Source: JACDAN01 sp963801855 (lineage in GTDB: Bacteria; Actinomycetota; Thermoleophilia; Gaiellales; Gaiellaceae). Taken from it: a stretch of DNA of 64,000 nt. Positions 28,500 to 38,727 of this stretch are shown in pieces (the stretch's first letter is position 1; every line of letters begins with the position of its first letter). The position numbers were made by a program, and so were the translations under genes. Below the pieces are notes generated by a model, which worked only from the letters and a program-made list of their open reading frames with translations, did not search any database and had not been told where the DNA came from. The DNA lies in NCBI GenBank assembly GCA_963801855.1, contig CAWDGK010000002.1, positions 620,001-684,000 on the forward strand, given 5' to 3'.

Positions 28500-28501
28500 A
28501 C

Positions 28502-29392
28502 GTGGCTCAAGTCCAGGACATCAAGCGCCGGATCAGGTCGGTCCGCAACACGCGCAAGATCACCAAGGCGATGGAGCTCGTCGCGGGGGCCCGCCTGCGC
28601 CGGGCCCAGGCTCGGATCGAGGCGATGCGCCCGTACGCCGACCGGATGATGGAGCTGATGATCGGGACGGCGCGAGCGTCCTCCCAGCGGGAAGGCGGAC
28701 TGCCGCTGCTCCAGCGTCGTGAGGTGAAGACGGCGGCGATCCTCGGGTTGACCGGCGACCGCGGTTTGGCCGGAGCGTTCAACGCGCAGATCATTCGCCA
28801 TGTCTTTGCCGTCGAGCGGCGCCTCCGCGGCGAGGGCGTCGAGGTGAAATGGCTCGTCTCCGGTCGCCGAGGCGCCTCGACCTTGCGCTTCCGCGGCTAC
28901 GACGTGGATCAGGCATGGATCGGTTTCAGCGACAGACCTGCGTACTCCGACGCTCAGGCGCTTGCCCACAAGATCACCGAGCTCTACGCCGACGGCGAGG
29001 TCGACAGCGTGGTGATCGTCTACAACCACTTCGAGTCGCCGCTCGTGCAGCGCGTCGTCGAGCAGGAGGTCCTTCCGATCCCCGAGCACGTCCTCGACGC
29101 AGGAGACGAGGCGCACGAGCGAGCGCTTTCCGGAGACTTCATCTACGAGCCCGAGCCGGAGCAGATCCTCGATCGCCTGTTGCCGGTGTACGTCGAGACC
29201 GAGCTCTATCGTGCCCTGCTCGAGTCCGCCGCCTCCGAGCAGGGCGCCCGGATGACCGCGATGCGCAACGCATCGAAGAACGCGGCGGAGCTCATCGACA
29301 GCCTGACGCTCGCGATGAACCGGGCACGCCAGGCCGAGATCACGCAGGAGATCCTCGAGGTCGTCGCGGGCGCGGACGCGCTCACGAACTGA
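28502..29392 (+). CDS. atpG: ATP synthase subunit gamma
   Basis: A 296-residue central shaft of F1. The N-terminal helix RIRSVRNTRKITKAMELVAGARL and the C-terminal RMTAMRNASKNA region form the coiled coil. Start is GTG 28502, two bases after the atpA stop. In nearly all bacteria atpD follows; here a peptide ABC transporter begins 92 bases later. Confidence 0.97.
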   Translation: MAQVQDIKRRIRSVRNTRKITKAMELVAGARLRRAQARIEAMRPYADRMMELMIGTARASSQREGGLPLLQRREVKTAAILGLTGDRGLAGAFNAQIIRHVFAVERRLRGEGVEVKWLVSGRRGASTLRFRGYDVDQAWIGFSDRPAYSDAQALAHKITELYADGEVDSVVIVYNHFESPLVQRVVEQEVLPIPEHVLDAGDEAHERALSGDFIYEPEPEQILDRLLPVYVETELYRALLESAASEQGARMTAMRNASKNAAELIDSLTLAMNRARQAEITQEILEVVAGADALTN

Positions 29393-29484
29393 GGCCCGCG
29401 CACCCGGCGCTCTAACAAGCTCGTCGGGTGATCGTCAGAACTGATCAGACGGTCGACCCCCGGCCGTTATGCTTCCGATCCCGA

Positions 29485-30573
29485 ATGGCGCAAAAAGAAT
29501 CAGGCCGAGAAGTCCTCTCCGCCGGCGCGGGTCTCGCAGCCGAGGTCGCGCTCGAGAGCGGCGGCCAGCTGGGTGAGGGCGGCGGCGAGATGCAAGGCGT
29601 TCGCGCCCGCGGCTACTGGGAGCAGGTCTGGATTCGCTTCCGCAAGGACAAGGTCGCGATCGCGAGCGGCTTCGTCATCATCCTGCTGATCATCGCCGCC
29701 TTCCCCGGCGCGCCGATTGCCGAGCGGATGGTCGGCCACGGCCCGGACGACATCTTTCCGACGCCCGGCGTCGGCGTGGACATGAACCTCGTTCCGGTCG
29801 GACCGATGACCCGCACGAAGGACTTCAACGTCGAGACGGGCCAGGAAGAGGACATTCTCTTCGTGCTCGGAACCGCGGACACGCTCGGTCGCGACGAGAT
29901 GCTGCGACTGATGTACGGCGCCAGGGTCTCGCTCGAGGTGGCGATCGGCGCGACCTTCCTCTCGATGCTCATCGGCGTGCTCCTCGGCGCCACTGCGGGC
30001 TACTTCCGCGGAGGGATCGATGCGCTCATCTCGCGCTTGACCGAGATCGTCATGGCCTTCCCGCTCCTGTTATTCGTGATCGCCCTGGCCGCCACGGTCG
30101 GCGACCGGTTGCAGGACATCACCTTGGGCGGGCTCTTACCCAACGGCGTGCTGATGCTCGTGCTCGTCGGCGGTGTGTTCGGCTGGTTCTATCCGGCCCG
30201 GATCATCCGAGCCCAGGTGCTGTCGCTGCGCGAGAAGGAATTCATCGAGGCTGCCCAGATGGTCGGCTCGAGCGACTGGCGCATCATCCGCTCGCACCTG
30301 CTGCCCCACCTGGTTGCGCCGATCATCGTCTACTCGACCCTGATCGTCGCCCAGTTCGTGCTCTTCGAGGCCGGGCTCTCGTTCCTCGGGGTCGGCATCA
30401 AGCTGCCGACGGCGAGCTGGGGGGCGCTGCTCTCCACGGCGCCCGATTTCTATCTCCAGCAGCCATGGCTGATGGTCTGGCCGGGAGCCGCCGTGCTGAT
30501 CACGACCCTTTCGTTCAACTTGCTCGGCGACGGCCTTCGGGATGCCTTCGATCCACGCGGGTCGGCTCATTAG
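29485..30573 (+). CDS. Oligopeptide/dipeptide ABC transporter permease, OppC type
   Basis: A 362-residue inner-membrane permease with six helices and the EAA loop EAAQMVGSSDWRIIRSHLLPHL that docks to the ATPases. ATG 29485 is preferred; an upstream in-frame GTG adds unrelated residues. A TATGCT box lies 11 bases before the ATG. A long periplasmic segment after the first helix (about residues 75-125) holds acidic and Asp-rich stretches. It would pair with the OppB-type permease at 32509. The gene starts the transporter block inserted between atpG and atpD. Confidence 0.92.
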   Translation: MAQKESGREVLSAGAGLAAEVALESGGQLGEGGGEMQGVRARGYWEQVWIRFRKDKVAIASGFVIILLIIAAFPGAPIAERMVGHGPDDIFPTPGVGVDMNLVPVGPMTRTKDFNVETGQEEDILFVLGTADTLGRDEMLRLMYGARVSLEVAIGATFLSMLIGVLLGATAGYFRGGIDALISRLTEIVMAFPLLLFVIALAATVGDRLQDITLGGLLPNGVLMLVLVGGVFGWFYPARIIRAQVLSLREKEFIEAAQMVGSSDWRIIRSHLLPHLVAPIIVYSTLIVAQFVLFEAGLSFLGVGIKLPTASWGALLSTAPDFYLQQPWLMVWPGAAVLITTLSFNLLGDGLRDAFDPRGSAH

Positions 30574-30703
30574 CGCGAGTTAGCGCGACCTCCTGATCAC
30601 CCGCTAACTAACTCTGATCAGCGCCGTCTCATCGGACGGGACGCATGTGTGTCCTGGGCCGATGGTTTCGCTCGTGTCGGTTCGAAACGCGGAAAGGAGT
30701 CTC

Positions 30704-32389
30704 ATGCAAAGACGACTCATGCTCTCGGTCTTGATGCTCATGGTTGGAGCCAGCCTTTTGGCGGCGTCCGCAGTTGCGGGCCCGTCCTCAAGCGCTGCTC
30801 CCCAGGCATCCGGGGCCTCAGAGGCAAGAGTCGGCGGTACGTTTAAGCACAGCCTGAGCGTCGACATCGACTACGTCGATCCGGCTCTCTGGTACTACGT
30901 ACCGTCGTGGACGATCGCCTACTCGACCTGCTCGATGCTCTTGAACTACCCGCATGCGCCGGCCCCCCGTGGGTCACGGCTCACGCCTGAGGTAGCCAAG
31001 GGCTTCCCGCGCATCTCGAGTAACGGTCTCATCTACACCTTCACGGTCAAGAACACGTACCGCCTCAGCAACGGCGCACGGATCACGTCGCGCAACTTCG
31101 CGTATGCGATCAACCGTGCACTTCAGAAGCGGATGGCCTCACCGGCTCAGCCGTTCATCGAGGACATCGCAGGCGCCAAGGCCGTCATCGACGGAAATGC
31201 GTCGCGTGCCTCCGGCGTCACGACTCCGAATGCATCGACTCTTCGGATCCGGATGTCGAAGCGCGCTCCCGATCTGCTGGCTCGGCTCGCGATGCCGTTC
31301 TTCTGCGGCATCCCGACGAACCTGCCGGTCAACCCTGACGGCGTCTCGGCTCCTGTCGTCAGCTCCGGTGCGTACTTCATCAAGGAATGGACGAAGAACC
31401 GGCGCATCGTGCTCGAGCGGAACCGCTTCTATCGCGGCCCCGCACGCGGCAACGTCAACAGCTTCGTGATCGACATCGGGCTCCCGCTCGAGACGATCAA
31501 GCTGAACATCGACCGTGGCGCATCGGACACGGGTGACATCCCGCCCGCAGCGCACGCGGAACTGGGTCGACGCTACGGCGTCAAGAAGACGTCGCCGGGT
31601 CGGTACTTCGCCAACGCGGCACCGACGATCCTGTACTTCGCGATGAACCACGAGCGGCGGCTCTTCGGAGCCCCGAACGGCGGCCGGCATTCCACCGCGG
31701 GCAACGTTCGGCTCAAGAAGGCCGTGAACTTCGCGATTGATCGTCAGGCGATCATGACTCAGCGTGGCGCGTATTCCGGCGTCACGAACGACCAGTACAT
31801 GCCGCCGAGCATGCGCGGCTTCCGGAACGTCGCCATCTACCCGCGGCGCCCGAATCTGAGCCAGGCGAGAGCACTCTCGAACGGCCAGCAGCGTGGCGGC
31901 GACGGCGTGTTCTACTGCTCGAACAGGGCACCGGCTCCGGCTCAGTGCCAGATCGCACAGGCGAACCTGCGGAACATCGGCTTGAACATGGACATCAAGC
32001 TGTTCCCGCGGGCGACCCAGTTCGAGCTCACAGGACGGCGTGGTGAGCCGTTCGATCTGACCCTCGAGGGTTGGCACATGGACTACTTCGATCCGTACGA
32101 CTTCATCTTCCTCGTCGACGGAACGACGATCCGGCCCGCCAACAACGTCAACTTCTCGTACTTCAACTCGGCTGCCTTCAACTCGAAGATCAACCGGGCG
32201 AAGACGCTGGTTGGCGTGGAGCGCTATCGCGCGTTCAGCAACCTCGATCACGACCTGGTGCGCAACGGCGCACCGCTGGCGACGTTCGGTAGCCCGAACG
32301 ATCGTCACTACGTGTCATCTCGCGTCGGGTGCTACCACTACCACCCGGTGTTCACGTGGGACTACAGGTCGCTCTGCCTCAACAGCTAG
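30704..32389 (+). CDS. ABC transporter peptide-binding protein (family 5)
   Basis: A 561-residue extracytoplasmic solute-binding protein of the OppA/DppA family, probably for peptides or similar ligands. The start is ATG 30704 with an excellent GGAAAGGAG site. The signal peptide ends near ASAVAG, but there is no lipobox cysteine. That is unusual for a Gram-positive binding protein, and suggests another way of staying at the membrane. Family features: RVGGTFKHSLSVDIDYVDP near the N-terminus and FAIDRQAI in the middle. A strong terminator follows the stop, before the remaining transporter genes. Confidence 0.92.
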   Translation: MQRRLMLSVLMLMVGASLLAASAVAGPSSSAAPQASGASEARVGGTFKHSLSVDIDYVDPALWYYVPSWTIAYSTCSMLLNYPHAPAPRGSRLTPEVAKGFPRISSNGLIYTFTVKNTYRLSNGARITSRNFAYAINRALQKRMASPAQPFIEDIAGAKAVIDGNASRASGVTTPNASTLRIRMSKRAPDLLARLAMPFFCGIPTNLPVNPDGVSAPVVSSGAYFIKEWTKNRRIVLERNRFYRGPARGNVNSFVIDIGLPLETIKLNIDRGASDTGDIPPAAHAELGRRYGVKKTSPGRYFANAAPTILYFAMNHERRLFGAPNGGRHSTAGNVRLKKAVNFAIDRQAIMTQRGAYSGVTNDQYMPPSMRGFRNVAIYPRRPNLSQARALSNGQQRGGDGVFYCSNRAPAPAQCQIAQANLRNIGLNMDIKLFPRATQFELTGRRGEPFDLTLEGWHMDYFDPYDFIFLVDGTTIRPANNVNFSYFNSAAFNSKINRAKTLVGVERYRAFSNLDHDLVRNGAPLATFGSPNDRHYVSSRVGCYHYHPVFTWDYRSLCLNS

Positions 32390-32400
32390 AGCGCTAACAC

Positions 32401-32440
32401 CGAAAGGGCGCCGGCTTCGGCCGGCGCCCTTTCGTATTTC
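32401..32440 (+). terminator. Strong terminator after the binding-protein gene
   Basis: Perfect 15-base arms starting CGAAAGGGCGCC flank a TTCG tetraloop and are followed by TATTTCTC. It separates the binding-protein gene from the permease and ATPase genes, which would keep binding protein in excess. Confidence 0.85.
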
Positions 32441-32508
32441 TCATCACGCGATCGTTCGAGCAGCGGTAAGCTTCTGACCCCTCCCCTCTGACGACACGGA
32501 GCGGCCGT

Positions 32509-33504
32509 ATGTATAGGTACTTGATCAGGCGAATCATGTGGGCTGGGGTTCTCTTCGTCGCAGTCACGATCGTCTCGTACATCATCTTTTTCCTCGTCCC
32601 TGCCGAGCCCGCGCGCCTGATGGCCGGACCGCAGGCGGGCCCCGACACGGTCGCCAGAGTCCGCAAGCAGATGGGCCTCGACGACCCGGTCGTCGTGCAG
32701 TACGGACGCTTCCTCGGCGGCCTCATGCCGATCAGCTTCGACGGCGGTGTCCATTTGAAGGCGCCGTCTCTCGGCCGCTCGTATGCGACGCGCCAGCCCG
32801 TCACCGAGATCATCAAGGACGCTGCTCCGGTCACCGCCTCGCTCGTCTTCGGTGGCGCGATCCTGTGGATGCTGATCGCGATTCCGGTTGGAATCCTCTC
32901 CGCGCTGAGGCCACGATCCCTGTTAGACCGATCGGCAATGGTCTTCGTTCTGATCGGGATCTCGGCGCATCCCGTCTGGCTCGGCCTGATCTTCATCTAC
33001 TTCATCGGGTACCGCGCGGGGTTGACGCCTCTCGGTGGCTACTGCGATCTCGTCAACCCATCGACCGACTGCGGCGGTCCAGTTCAGTGGGCGCACTCCC
33101 TCGTGCTTCCGTGGATCACCTTCGCGATCCTCTTCGCGGCGCTCTACGTCCGAATGATTCGCGCGAACGTCCTGGAAGCGCTGAACGAGGATTACGTGAG
33201 GACCGCACGGGCGAAGGGAGCCCCGGAATGGCTCGTCATGCGGTCGCACGTCCTGCGGAACGCGATGCTTCCGGTGGTGACGATGCTCGGCATGGACATC
33301 GGTCTCGCCTTAGGAGGTGCGGTGTTCACCGAGCAGGTGTTCGGTCTCCCCGGGCTCGGGCGTACCGCGCTCCAGGCGCTCGACGGGTTCGACCTGCCGG
33401 CCGTCATGGGCATCGTGGTGTTCGCAACTATCTGCGTGATCGTCTTCAACCTGTTCATCGACCTCATCTACGCAGTCATCGATCCACGCATTAGGCTCTC
33501 CTAG
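32509..33504 (+). CDS. Oligopeptide/dipeptide ABC transporter permease, OppB type
   Basis: A 331-residue permease with six helices, the typical N-terminus YLIRRIMWAGVLFVAVTIVSY, and the EAA motif RTARAKGAPEWLVMRSHVLRNAMLPVV shortened in usual form. The first periplasmic loop contains KQMGLDDPVVVQYGRF, normal for the family. ATG 32509 begins after a terminator, so a promoter in 32441-32508 is expected; TAAGCT at 32467-32472 is a weak candidate. Confidence 0.93.
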   Translation: MYRYLIRRIMWAGVLFVAVTIVSYIIFFLVPAEPARLMAGPQAGPDTVARVRKQMGLDDPVVVQYGRFLGGLMPISFDGGVHLKAPSLGRSYATRQPVTEIIKDAAPVTASLVFGGAILWMLIAIPVGILSALRPRSLLDRSAMVFVLIGISAHPVWLGLIFIYFIGYRAGLTPLGGYCDLVNPSTDCGGPVQWAHSLVLPWITFAILFAALYVRMIRANVLEALNEDYVRTARAKGAPEWLVMRSHVLRNAMLPVVTMLGMDIGLALGGAVFTEQVFGLPGLGRTALQALDGFDLPAVMGIVVFATICVIVFNLFIDLIYAVIDPRIRLS

Positions 33505-33527
33505 CTCATGAACCAGGAGAGCTGCTG

Positions 33528-34550
<1,023 letters not shown>

Positions 34551-35654
34551 TTGTCCACCGCGATGGCGACCGACGGGGCGATGGCAGCCTCAGGCGATGA
34601 ACTGCTCGTCGTCGAGGATCTGAAGAAGCACTTCCCGGTCACTCGCGGCATCGTCTTCCAGAAAGAGGTCGCGTCCGTCAAGGCGGTCGACGGCGTCACG
34701 TTCACGGTCAAATCTGGCGAGACGCTCGGCGTCGTCGGCGAATCCGGATGTGGGAAGTCGACGATGGCCCGCTGCATCATGCGGCTGCTCGATCCGACCG
34801 GCGGCAAGGTGGTCTTCGACGGCCGTGACATCACGCGGCTGTCGCGCTCCGAGATGCGACCGATTCGCCGCGAGCTCATGATGATCTTTCAGGACCCGTA
34901 CGCATCCCTGAATGCGCGCAAGCGAGTCGGGTTCATCATCGCCGAGGCCCTCGAGGTCCACAAGATGGGCACCGCCGCGGAGATCAAGCGGCGCGTGCAG
35001 GAGCTCCTCGAGGTCGTCGGACTGAACCCCGAGCATTACAACCGGTTCCCGCACGAGTTCTCCGGGGGCCAGCGGCAGCGCATCGGCGTCGCGCGAGCCC
35101 TGGCCGTGAACCCGAAGCTGATCGTCTGCGACGAGCCCGTTTCCGCGCTCGACGTCTCGGTTCAGGCGCAGATCCTCAACCTGCTCAAGGACCTCCAGGA
35201 CCAGTTCGGGCTGACCTACATCTTCATCGCCCACGACCTGAACGTCGTCCGCCACATCTCCGACCGGGTGCTCGTCATGTACCTCGGGAAGGTCGCCGAG
35301 ACAGCCTCCCGCGACCTCCTGTACTCGGAGCCGAAGCATCCCTACACGGGTGCGCTGCTCTCTGCCGTTCCGATTCCGAACCCCGCGCTCGGTCGGGCGC
35401 GAAAGCCGATCGTCCTCCAGGGAGACGTGCCGAGCCCGCTCAATCCGCCGGCCGCGTGCAACTTCCACCCGCGCTGTCCGCGCTTCCAGGAGGGTCACTG
35501 CGACGTCGAGCATCCTCCGCTCTACAAGTTCGACGGCGGGCAGGTCGCCGCGTGCCACTACCCGCTCGAAGGCTGGCCGCTGACCGAGGAAGAGATGCGG
35601 CGCCCCAGCGCCAGGGCGCAGTCAGCGCCGGCCGAGCCCGCTCCGACGACGTAA
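34551..35654 (+). CDS. Peptide ABC transporter ATPase, OppF type
   Basis: A 367-residue ATPase with Walker A GESGCGKST, signature FSGGQRQRI and Walker B LIVCDEPVSALD, plus the C-terminal cysteine cluster ACNFHPRCPRFQEGHC. TTG 34551 directly abuts the oppD stop; ATG 34563 is an alternative. It completes the five-gene transporter (C, binding protein, B, D, F). Confidence 0.95.
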   Translation: MSTAMATDGAMAASGDELLVVEDLKKHFPVTRGIVFQKEVASVKAVDGVTFTVKSGETLGVVGESGCGKSTMARCIMRLLDPTGGKVVFDGRDITRLSRSEMRPIRRELMMIFQDPYASLNARKRVGFIIAEALEVHKMGTAAEIKRRVQELLEVVGLNPEHYNRFPHEFSGGQRQRIGVARALAVNPKLIVCDEPVSALDVSVQAQILNLLKDLQDQFGLTYIFIAHDLNVVRHISDRVLVMYLGKVAETASRDLLYSEPKHPYTGALLSAVPIPNPALGRARKPIVLQGDVPSPLNPPAACNFHPRCPRFQEGHCDVEHPPLYKFDGGQVAACHYPLEGWPLTEEEMRRPSARAQSAPAEPAPTT

Positions 35655-35658
35655 GGCA

Positions 35659-36021
35659 ATGTGGCTCGCCGCCCTCCGCCGGCTTGGAGGGCTGCTCGTG
35701 CTCGCAACCGGTCTCGCCCTGCTCGGAGCGCTCGTGTTCGGGATCGCCATCGGCTCAGACGCCCGCCGGTCGATCTCCGTCTCCTTCTACGTCGTCGGAG
35801 CGTTGCTCCTCGTCGGCGGATTCTTCGTCGGTAACCGAGGCCCCGTCAGAAACCAAGGCGGAGAAAAGGGCGCGTACCTGTTCTTCGGATCTCGTTTCGT
35901 CCGCTGGGCGAGGCCGTCGGAGCGGGAAGAGAACATGAACCTCTCCGCGATCTTCATCGTGCTCGGATTCCTGCTCATCCTCGTCGGTGTTGCTGCCGAC
36001 AATCGTTACGAGCTGGTGTGA
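35659..36021 (+). CDS. Small membrane protein of unknown function
   Basis: A 120-residue protein with three predicted membrane helices (about residues 10-31, 41-58 and 96-113) and a basic loop between helices 2 and 3. I do not recognise the family. It starts four bases after the OppF gene, so it is probably translated with the transporter. No conserved catalytic residue stands out. Confidence 0.65.
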   Translation: MWLAALRRLGGLLVLATGLALLGALVFGIAIGSDARRSISVSFYVVGALLLVGGFFVGNRGPVRNQGGEKGAYLFFGSRFVRWARPSEREENMNLSAIFIVLGFLLILVGVAADNRYELV

Positions 36022-36077
36022 ATGCCTGGCGCAGCAACCGCCTCGCTGACTAACCTTGTCGAGAAAGCTCCGTCACA

Positions 36078-36545
36078 ATGGACGTGCGACTGGTGAAACC
36101 GATAACGAAACAATGTGAGCGCGCCCGCGAGTGCGCTTCGCTGCGCCTCGACGGTGAGCTCTCCGAGTTCGAGCAGGCGCTCCTCGTCGCGCACCTTGCG
36201 CGCTGCGAGCCTTGCAACTCGTTCGCGCACGAGCTCCAGTCGCTGACAGACCACATGCGAACGACGCCGCTCGACCCGCTGGATCAGCCGATCGCGATCC
36301 CGTCCCGTCGCCGGCTCGTCAGTAGGCGCCCGGTCGAGATCGCCGCGGCCGCTGCGCTCATGCTCACCACTCTCGGTATTGCCGGCGCGCTCAGGACGCT
36401 CGAGGCCAACGACCCGACGAGCTTCGGCGCCCCCGGTGTTTCGAACTCGCTCGAGAGCCGCGAGTTCAGCGACATCCGCCGCGAGATGCTCCGCCGCCCG
36501 ATCCGCAAGCAATCCCCCGGCGGCCTCAACCTCCCGACAACGTAG
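36078..36545 (+). CDS. Putative anti-sigma factor with zinc finger (zf-HC2)
   Basis: A 155-residue protein. Residues 13-50 match the anti-sigma zinc finger: an upstream Cys pair region (CERARECASL) and HLARCEPC (HxxxCxxC). One membrane helix lies at about residues 87-105, then a short outer tail. Such proteins hold an ECF sigma factor inactive until an envelope or redox signal. No sigma gene is adjacent, which is unusual. It could sense the envelope for genes elsewhere. The last gene before atpD. Confidence 0.7.
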   Translation: MDVRLVKPITKQCERARECASLRLDGELSEFEQALLVAHLARCEPCNSFAHELQSLTDHMRTTPLDPLDQPIAIPSRRRLVSRRPVEIAAAAALMLTTLGIAGALRTLEANDPTSFGAPGVSNSLESREFSDIRREMLRRPIRKQSPGGLNLPTT

Positions 36546-36675
36546 GGAGCGCTACGGTTTGAGGCGTGCTTGCCTCGCCGATCACATCGCACGTCTGAGC
36601 GCTTGACCATTCCGCCAGGTTGGCGGACGCGTCAGAGCGGCACCGTTCACTGGTTTCGGAGGCGGAACGCTCCGA

Positions 36676-36681
36676 TAGACT
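36676..36681 (+). promoter_or_regulatory. Possible -10 box TAGACT upstream of atpD
   Basis: The 204-base gap before atpD holds inverted repeats (CCGCCA/TGGCGG near 36612) and TAGACT, an actinobacterial-type -10, without a convincing -35. atpD needs its own promoter if the transporter genes upstream are regulated separately. Confidence 0.3.
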
Positions 36682-36749
36682 GCCGCCTGGCATTCGCAGG
36701 CGCCTGCCCATCTGGCGCCGCGTCTTACTACTGAGGATTCGGGAGGCTC

Positions 36750-38237
36750 GTGGCTAGCAACGCTCAAAACGGACAGCGCAACATCGGCAAGATCGTCGAG
36801 ATCCGAGGCGTCGTCATCGACGCCGTGTTCCCGGAGAACCTGCCCGAGATCTACACGGCGCTTCGCATCTCGCTCGAGGGCCGGGATCTGATTGCGGAGG
36901 TGCAGCAGCATCTCGGCGACGACCGGGTCCGAGCCGTGGCGATGGACTCCACGGACGGCCTCTCGCGCGGCGTCGACGTCGAGGACACCGGAGACAAGAT
37001 CTCCGTGCCCGTCGGAGACCAGACGCTCGGCCGCATCTGGAACGTGATCGGCGATCCCGTGGACAACAAGGAGGCCGCCACCGGAGAGCGCTGGCCGATT
37101 CATCGCGCTCCGCCGAGCTTCCGCGAGCTTTCTCCCACGGTCGAGATCTTCGAGACCGGGATCAAGGTCATCGACCTGATCGCGCCGTACGTCCAGGGCG
37201 GCAAGGTCGGCCTCTTCGGGGGTGCCGGTGTCGGCAAAACCGTCCTGATCCAGGAGCTGATCCACAACGTCGCTCAGGAGCACGGCGGTGTCTCGGTGTT
37301 CGCCGGCGTCGGCGAGCGGACGCGCGAGGGGAACGACCTCTTCCTGGAGATGACCGAGTCGGGCGTCATCGACAAGGTCGCGCTCGTCTACGGCCAGATG
37401 AACGAGCCGCCGGGCGCGCGCCTTCGGGTCGGCCTCTCGGGCCTGACGATGGCGGAGTACTTCCGAGACCAGGGCCAGAACACGCTGCTGTTCATCGACA
37501 ACATCTTCCGGTTCGTCCAGGCCGGCTCCGAAGTCTCGGCGCTCCTCGGACGGATGCCGAGCGCGGTCGGCTACCAGCCGACGCTCGCCACCGAGATGGG
37601 CCAGCTGCAGGAGCGGATCACCTCGACCCGCACGGGCTCGGTCACCTCCGTGCAGGCGATCTACGTCCCCGCCGACGACCTGACCGACCCGGCACCGGCG
37701 AACACGTTCGCCCACCTCGACGCGACGACCGTGCTTTCGCGCGCGATCGTCGAGCAGGGGATCTATCCGGCGGTCGATCCGCTCGACTCGTTCTCACGCG
37801 CCCTCCAGCCGGGGATCGTCTCCGACGAGCACTACGACACCGCGACGCGCGTGCAAGAGGTGCTGCAGCGCTATCGCGACCTCCAGGACATCATCGCGAT
37901 TCTCGGGATGGACGAGCTCTCCGACGAGGACAAGGTCGTCGTGCAGCGCGCACGCAAGATCCAGCGGTTCCTGTCGCAGCCGAACTTCGTCGCCGAGCAG
38001 TTCACCGGAACCCCGGGGAAGTACGTGAAGCTCGAGGACACGATCGACGGCTTCCAGCAGATCCTCGACGGCAAGCACGACGATCTCCCGGAACAGGCCT
38101 TCTACATGGTCGGCACGATCGACGAAGCCGTGCAGAAGGGCCGCGAGCTGTCCGGCGACAGCGCAAGCCAGCCGGAGCCCGAGGCCGAAGAGGAAGAGGC
38201 CGAGCAGCCCGAGCCCGCCGAGCCAGTCCCGGCGTAG
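36750..38237 (+). CDS. atpD: ATP synthase subunit beta
   Basis: A 495-residue catalytic F1 subunit: P-loop GGAGVGKT, catalytic region GERTREGNDL, and ALLGRMPSAVGYQPTLATEM. Start is GTG 36750 with a GGGAGG site. The last 25 residues form an acidic Glu/Pro tail (PEPEAEEEEAEQPEPAEP) beyond the usual end, of unknown use. It lies 7.4 kb from atpG, followed normally by atpC. Confidence 0.97.
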   Translation: MASNAQNGQRNIGKIVEIRGVVIDAVFPENLPEIYTALRISLEGRDLIAEVQQHLGDDRVRAVAMDSTDGLSRGVDVEDTGDKISVPVGDQTLGRIWNVIGDPVDNKEAATGERWPIHRAPPSFRELSPTVEIFETGIKVIDLIAPYVQGGKVGLFGGAGVGKTVLIQELIHNVAQEHGGVSVFAGVGERTREGNDLFLEMTESGVIDKVALVYGQMNEPPGARLRVGLSGLTMAEYFRDQGQNTLLFIDNIFRFVQAGSEVSALLGRMPSAVGYQPTLATEMGQLQERITSTRTGSVTSVQAIYVPADDLTDPAPANTFAHLDATTVLSRAIVEQGIYPAVDPLDSFSRALQPGIVSDEHYDTATRVQEVLQRYRDLQDIIAILGMDELSDEDKVVVQRARKIQRFLSQPNFVAEQFTGTPGKYVKLEDTIDGFQQILDGKHDDLPEQAFYMVGTIDEAVQKGRELSGDSASQPEPEAEEEEAEQPEPAEPVPA

Positions 38238-38245
38238 GCGGACGA

Positions 38246-38692
38246 ATGGCCGACGAGCGCCGAACGTTCGATCTCTCGCTCGTGACGCCTGACGGCGCGG
38301 CGTTCGAGGGGGAAGTCGAGATGCTGATCGTCCCGGGCCAGGACGGCGAGATCGGCGTGCTCGCCCGCCATGCTCCGCTCGTCGCGACCCTGAAGGCGGG
38401 TTCCACGAGGGTGCACCTCCGTCGCGAGGACGAGGTCCGGGAGTTTGCGACCGGGCCGGGGTTCTTCAAGGTCGAGCAGGATCGTGCGATCGCGCTCGTC
38501 GACGATGCGATCGACGCCGCCCACATCGACCGCGAGCGCGCGCAGGAACAGCTCGACGAGGCCAAGGCAGAGCTGGAGCGCATCGAGCGCGGCGAGTCGG
38601 ATGCGGACCGCTGGCAGATCGAGCAACGGATCCGCCACGCTGAGAATCAGCTCGAGGTCGTCTCGGGCGGCACCGTTCCTCCAGGGCGGTAG
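38246..38692 (+). CDS. atpC: ATP synthase subunit epsilon
   Basis: A 148-residue epsilon subunit with an N-terminal beta sandwich (FDLSLVTPDGAAFEGEVEML, VPGQDGEIGVLARHAPL) and a C-terminal helical pair. It couples rotation and may brake reverse hydrolysis. ATG 38246 is eight bases after atpD. The C-terminal part is longer than in mycobacteria. Confidence 0.95.
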   Translation: MADERRTFDLSLVTPDGAAFEGEVEMLIVPGQDGEIGVLARHAPLVATLKAGSTRVHLRREDEVREFATGPGFFKVEQDRAIALVDDAIDAAHIDRERAQEQLDEAKAELERIERGESDADRWQIEQRIRHAENQLEVVSGGTVPPGR

Positions 38693-38716
38693 CCCCACCC
38701 GGCGGGTAACGGTTGC

Positions 38717-38722
38717 TACGCT
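38717..38722 (+). promoter_or_regulatory. Extended -10 box before the metH leader
   Basis: TGCTACGCT contains a TGn extension and a -10-like TACGCT. Transcription would start near 38729, leaving a leader of about 95 bases. Confidence 0.4.
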
Positions 38723-38727
38723 GATTT

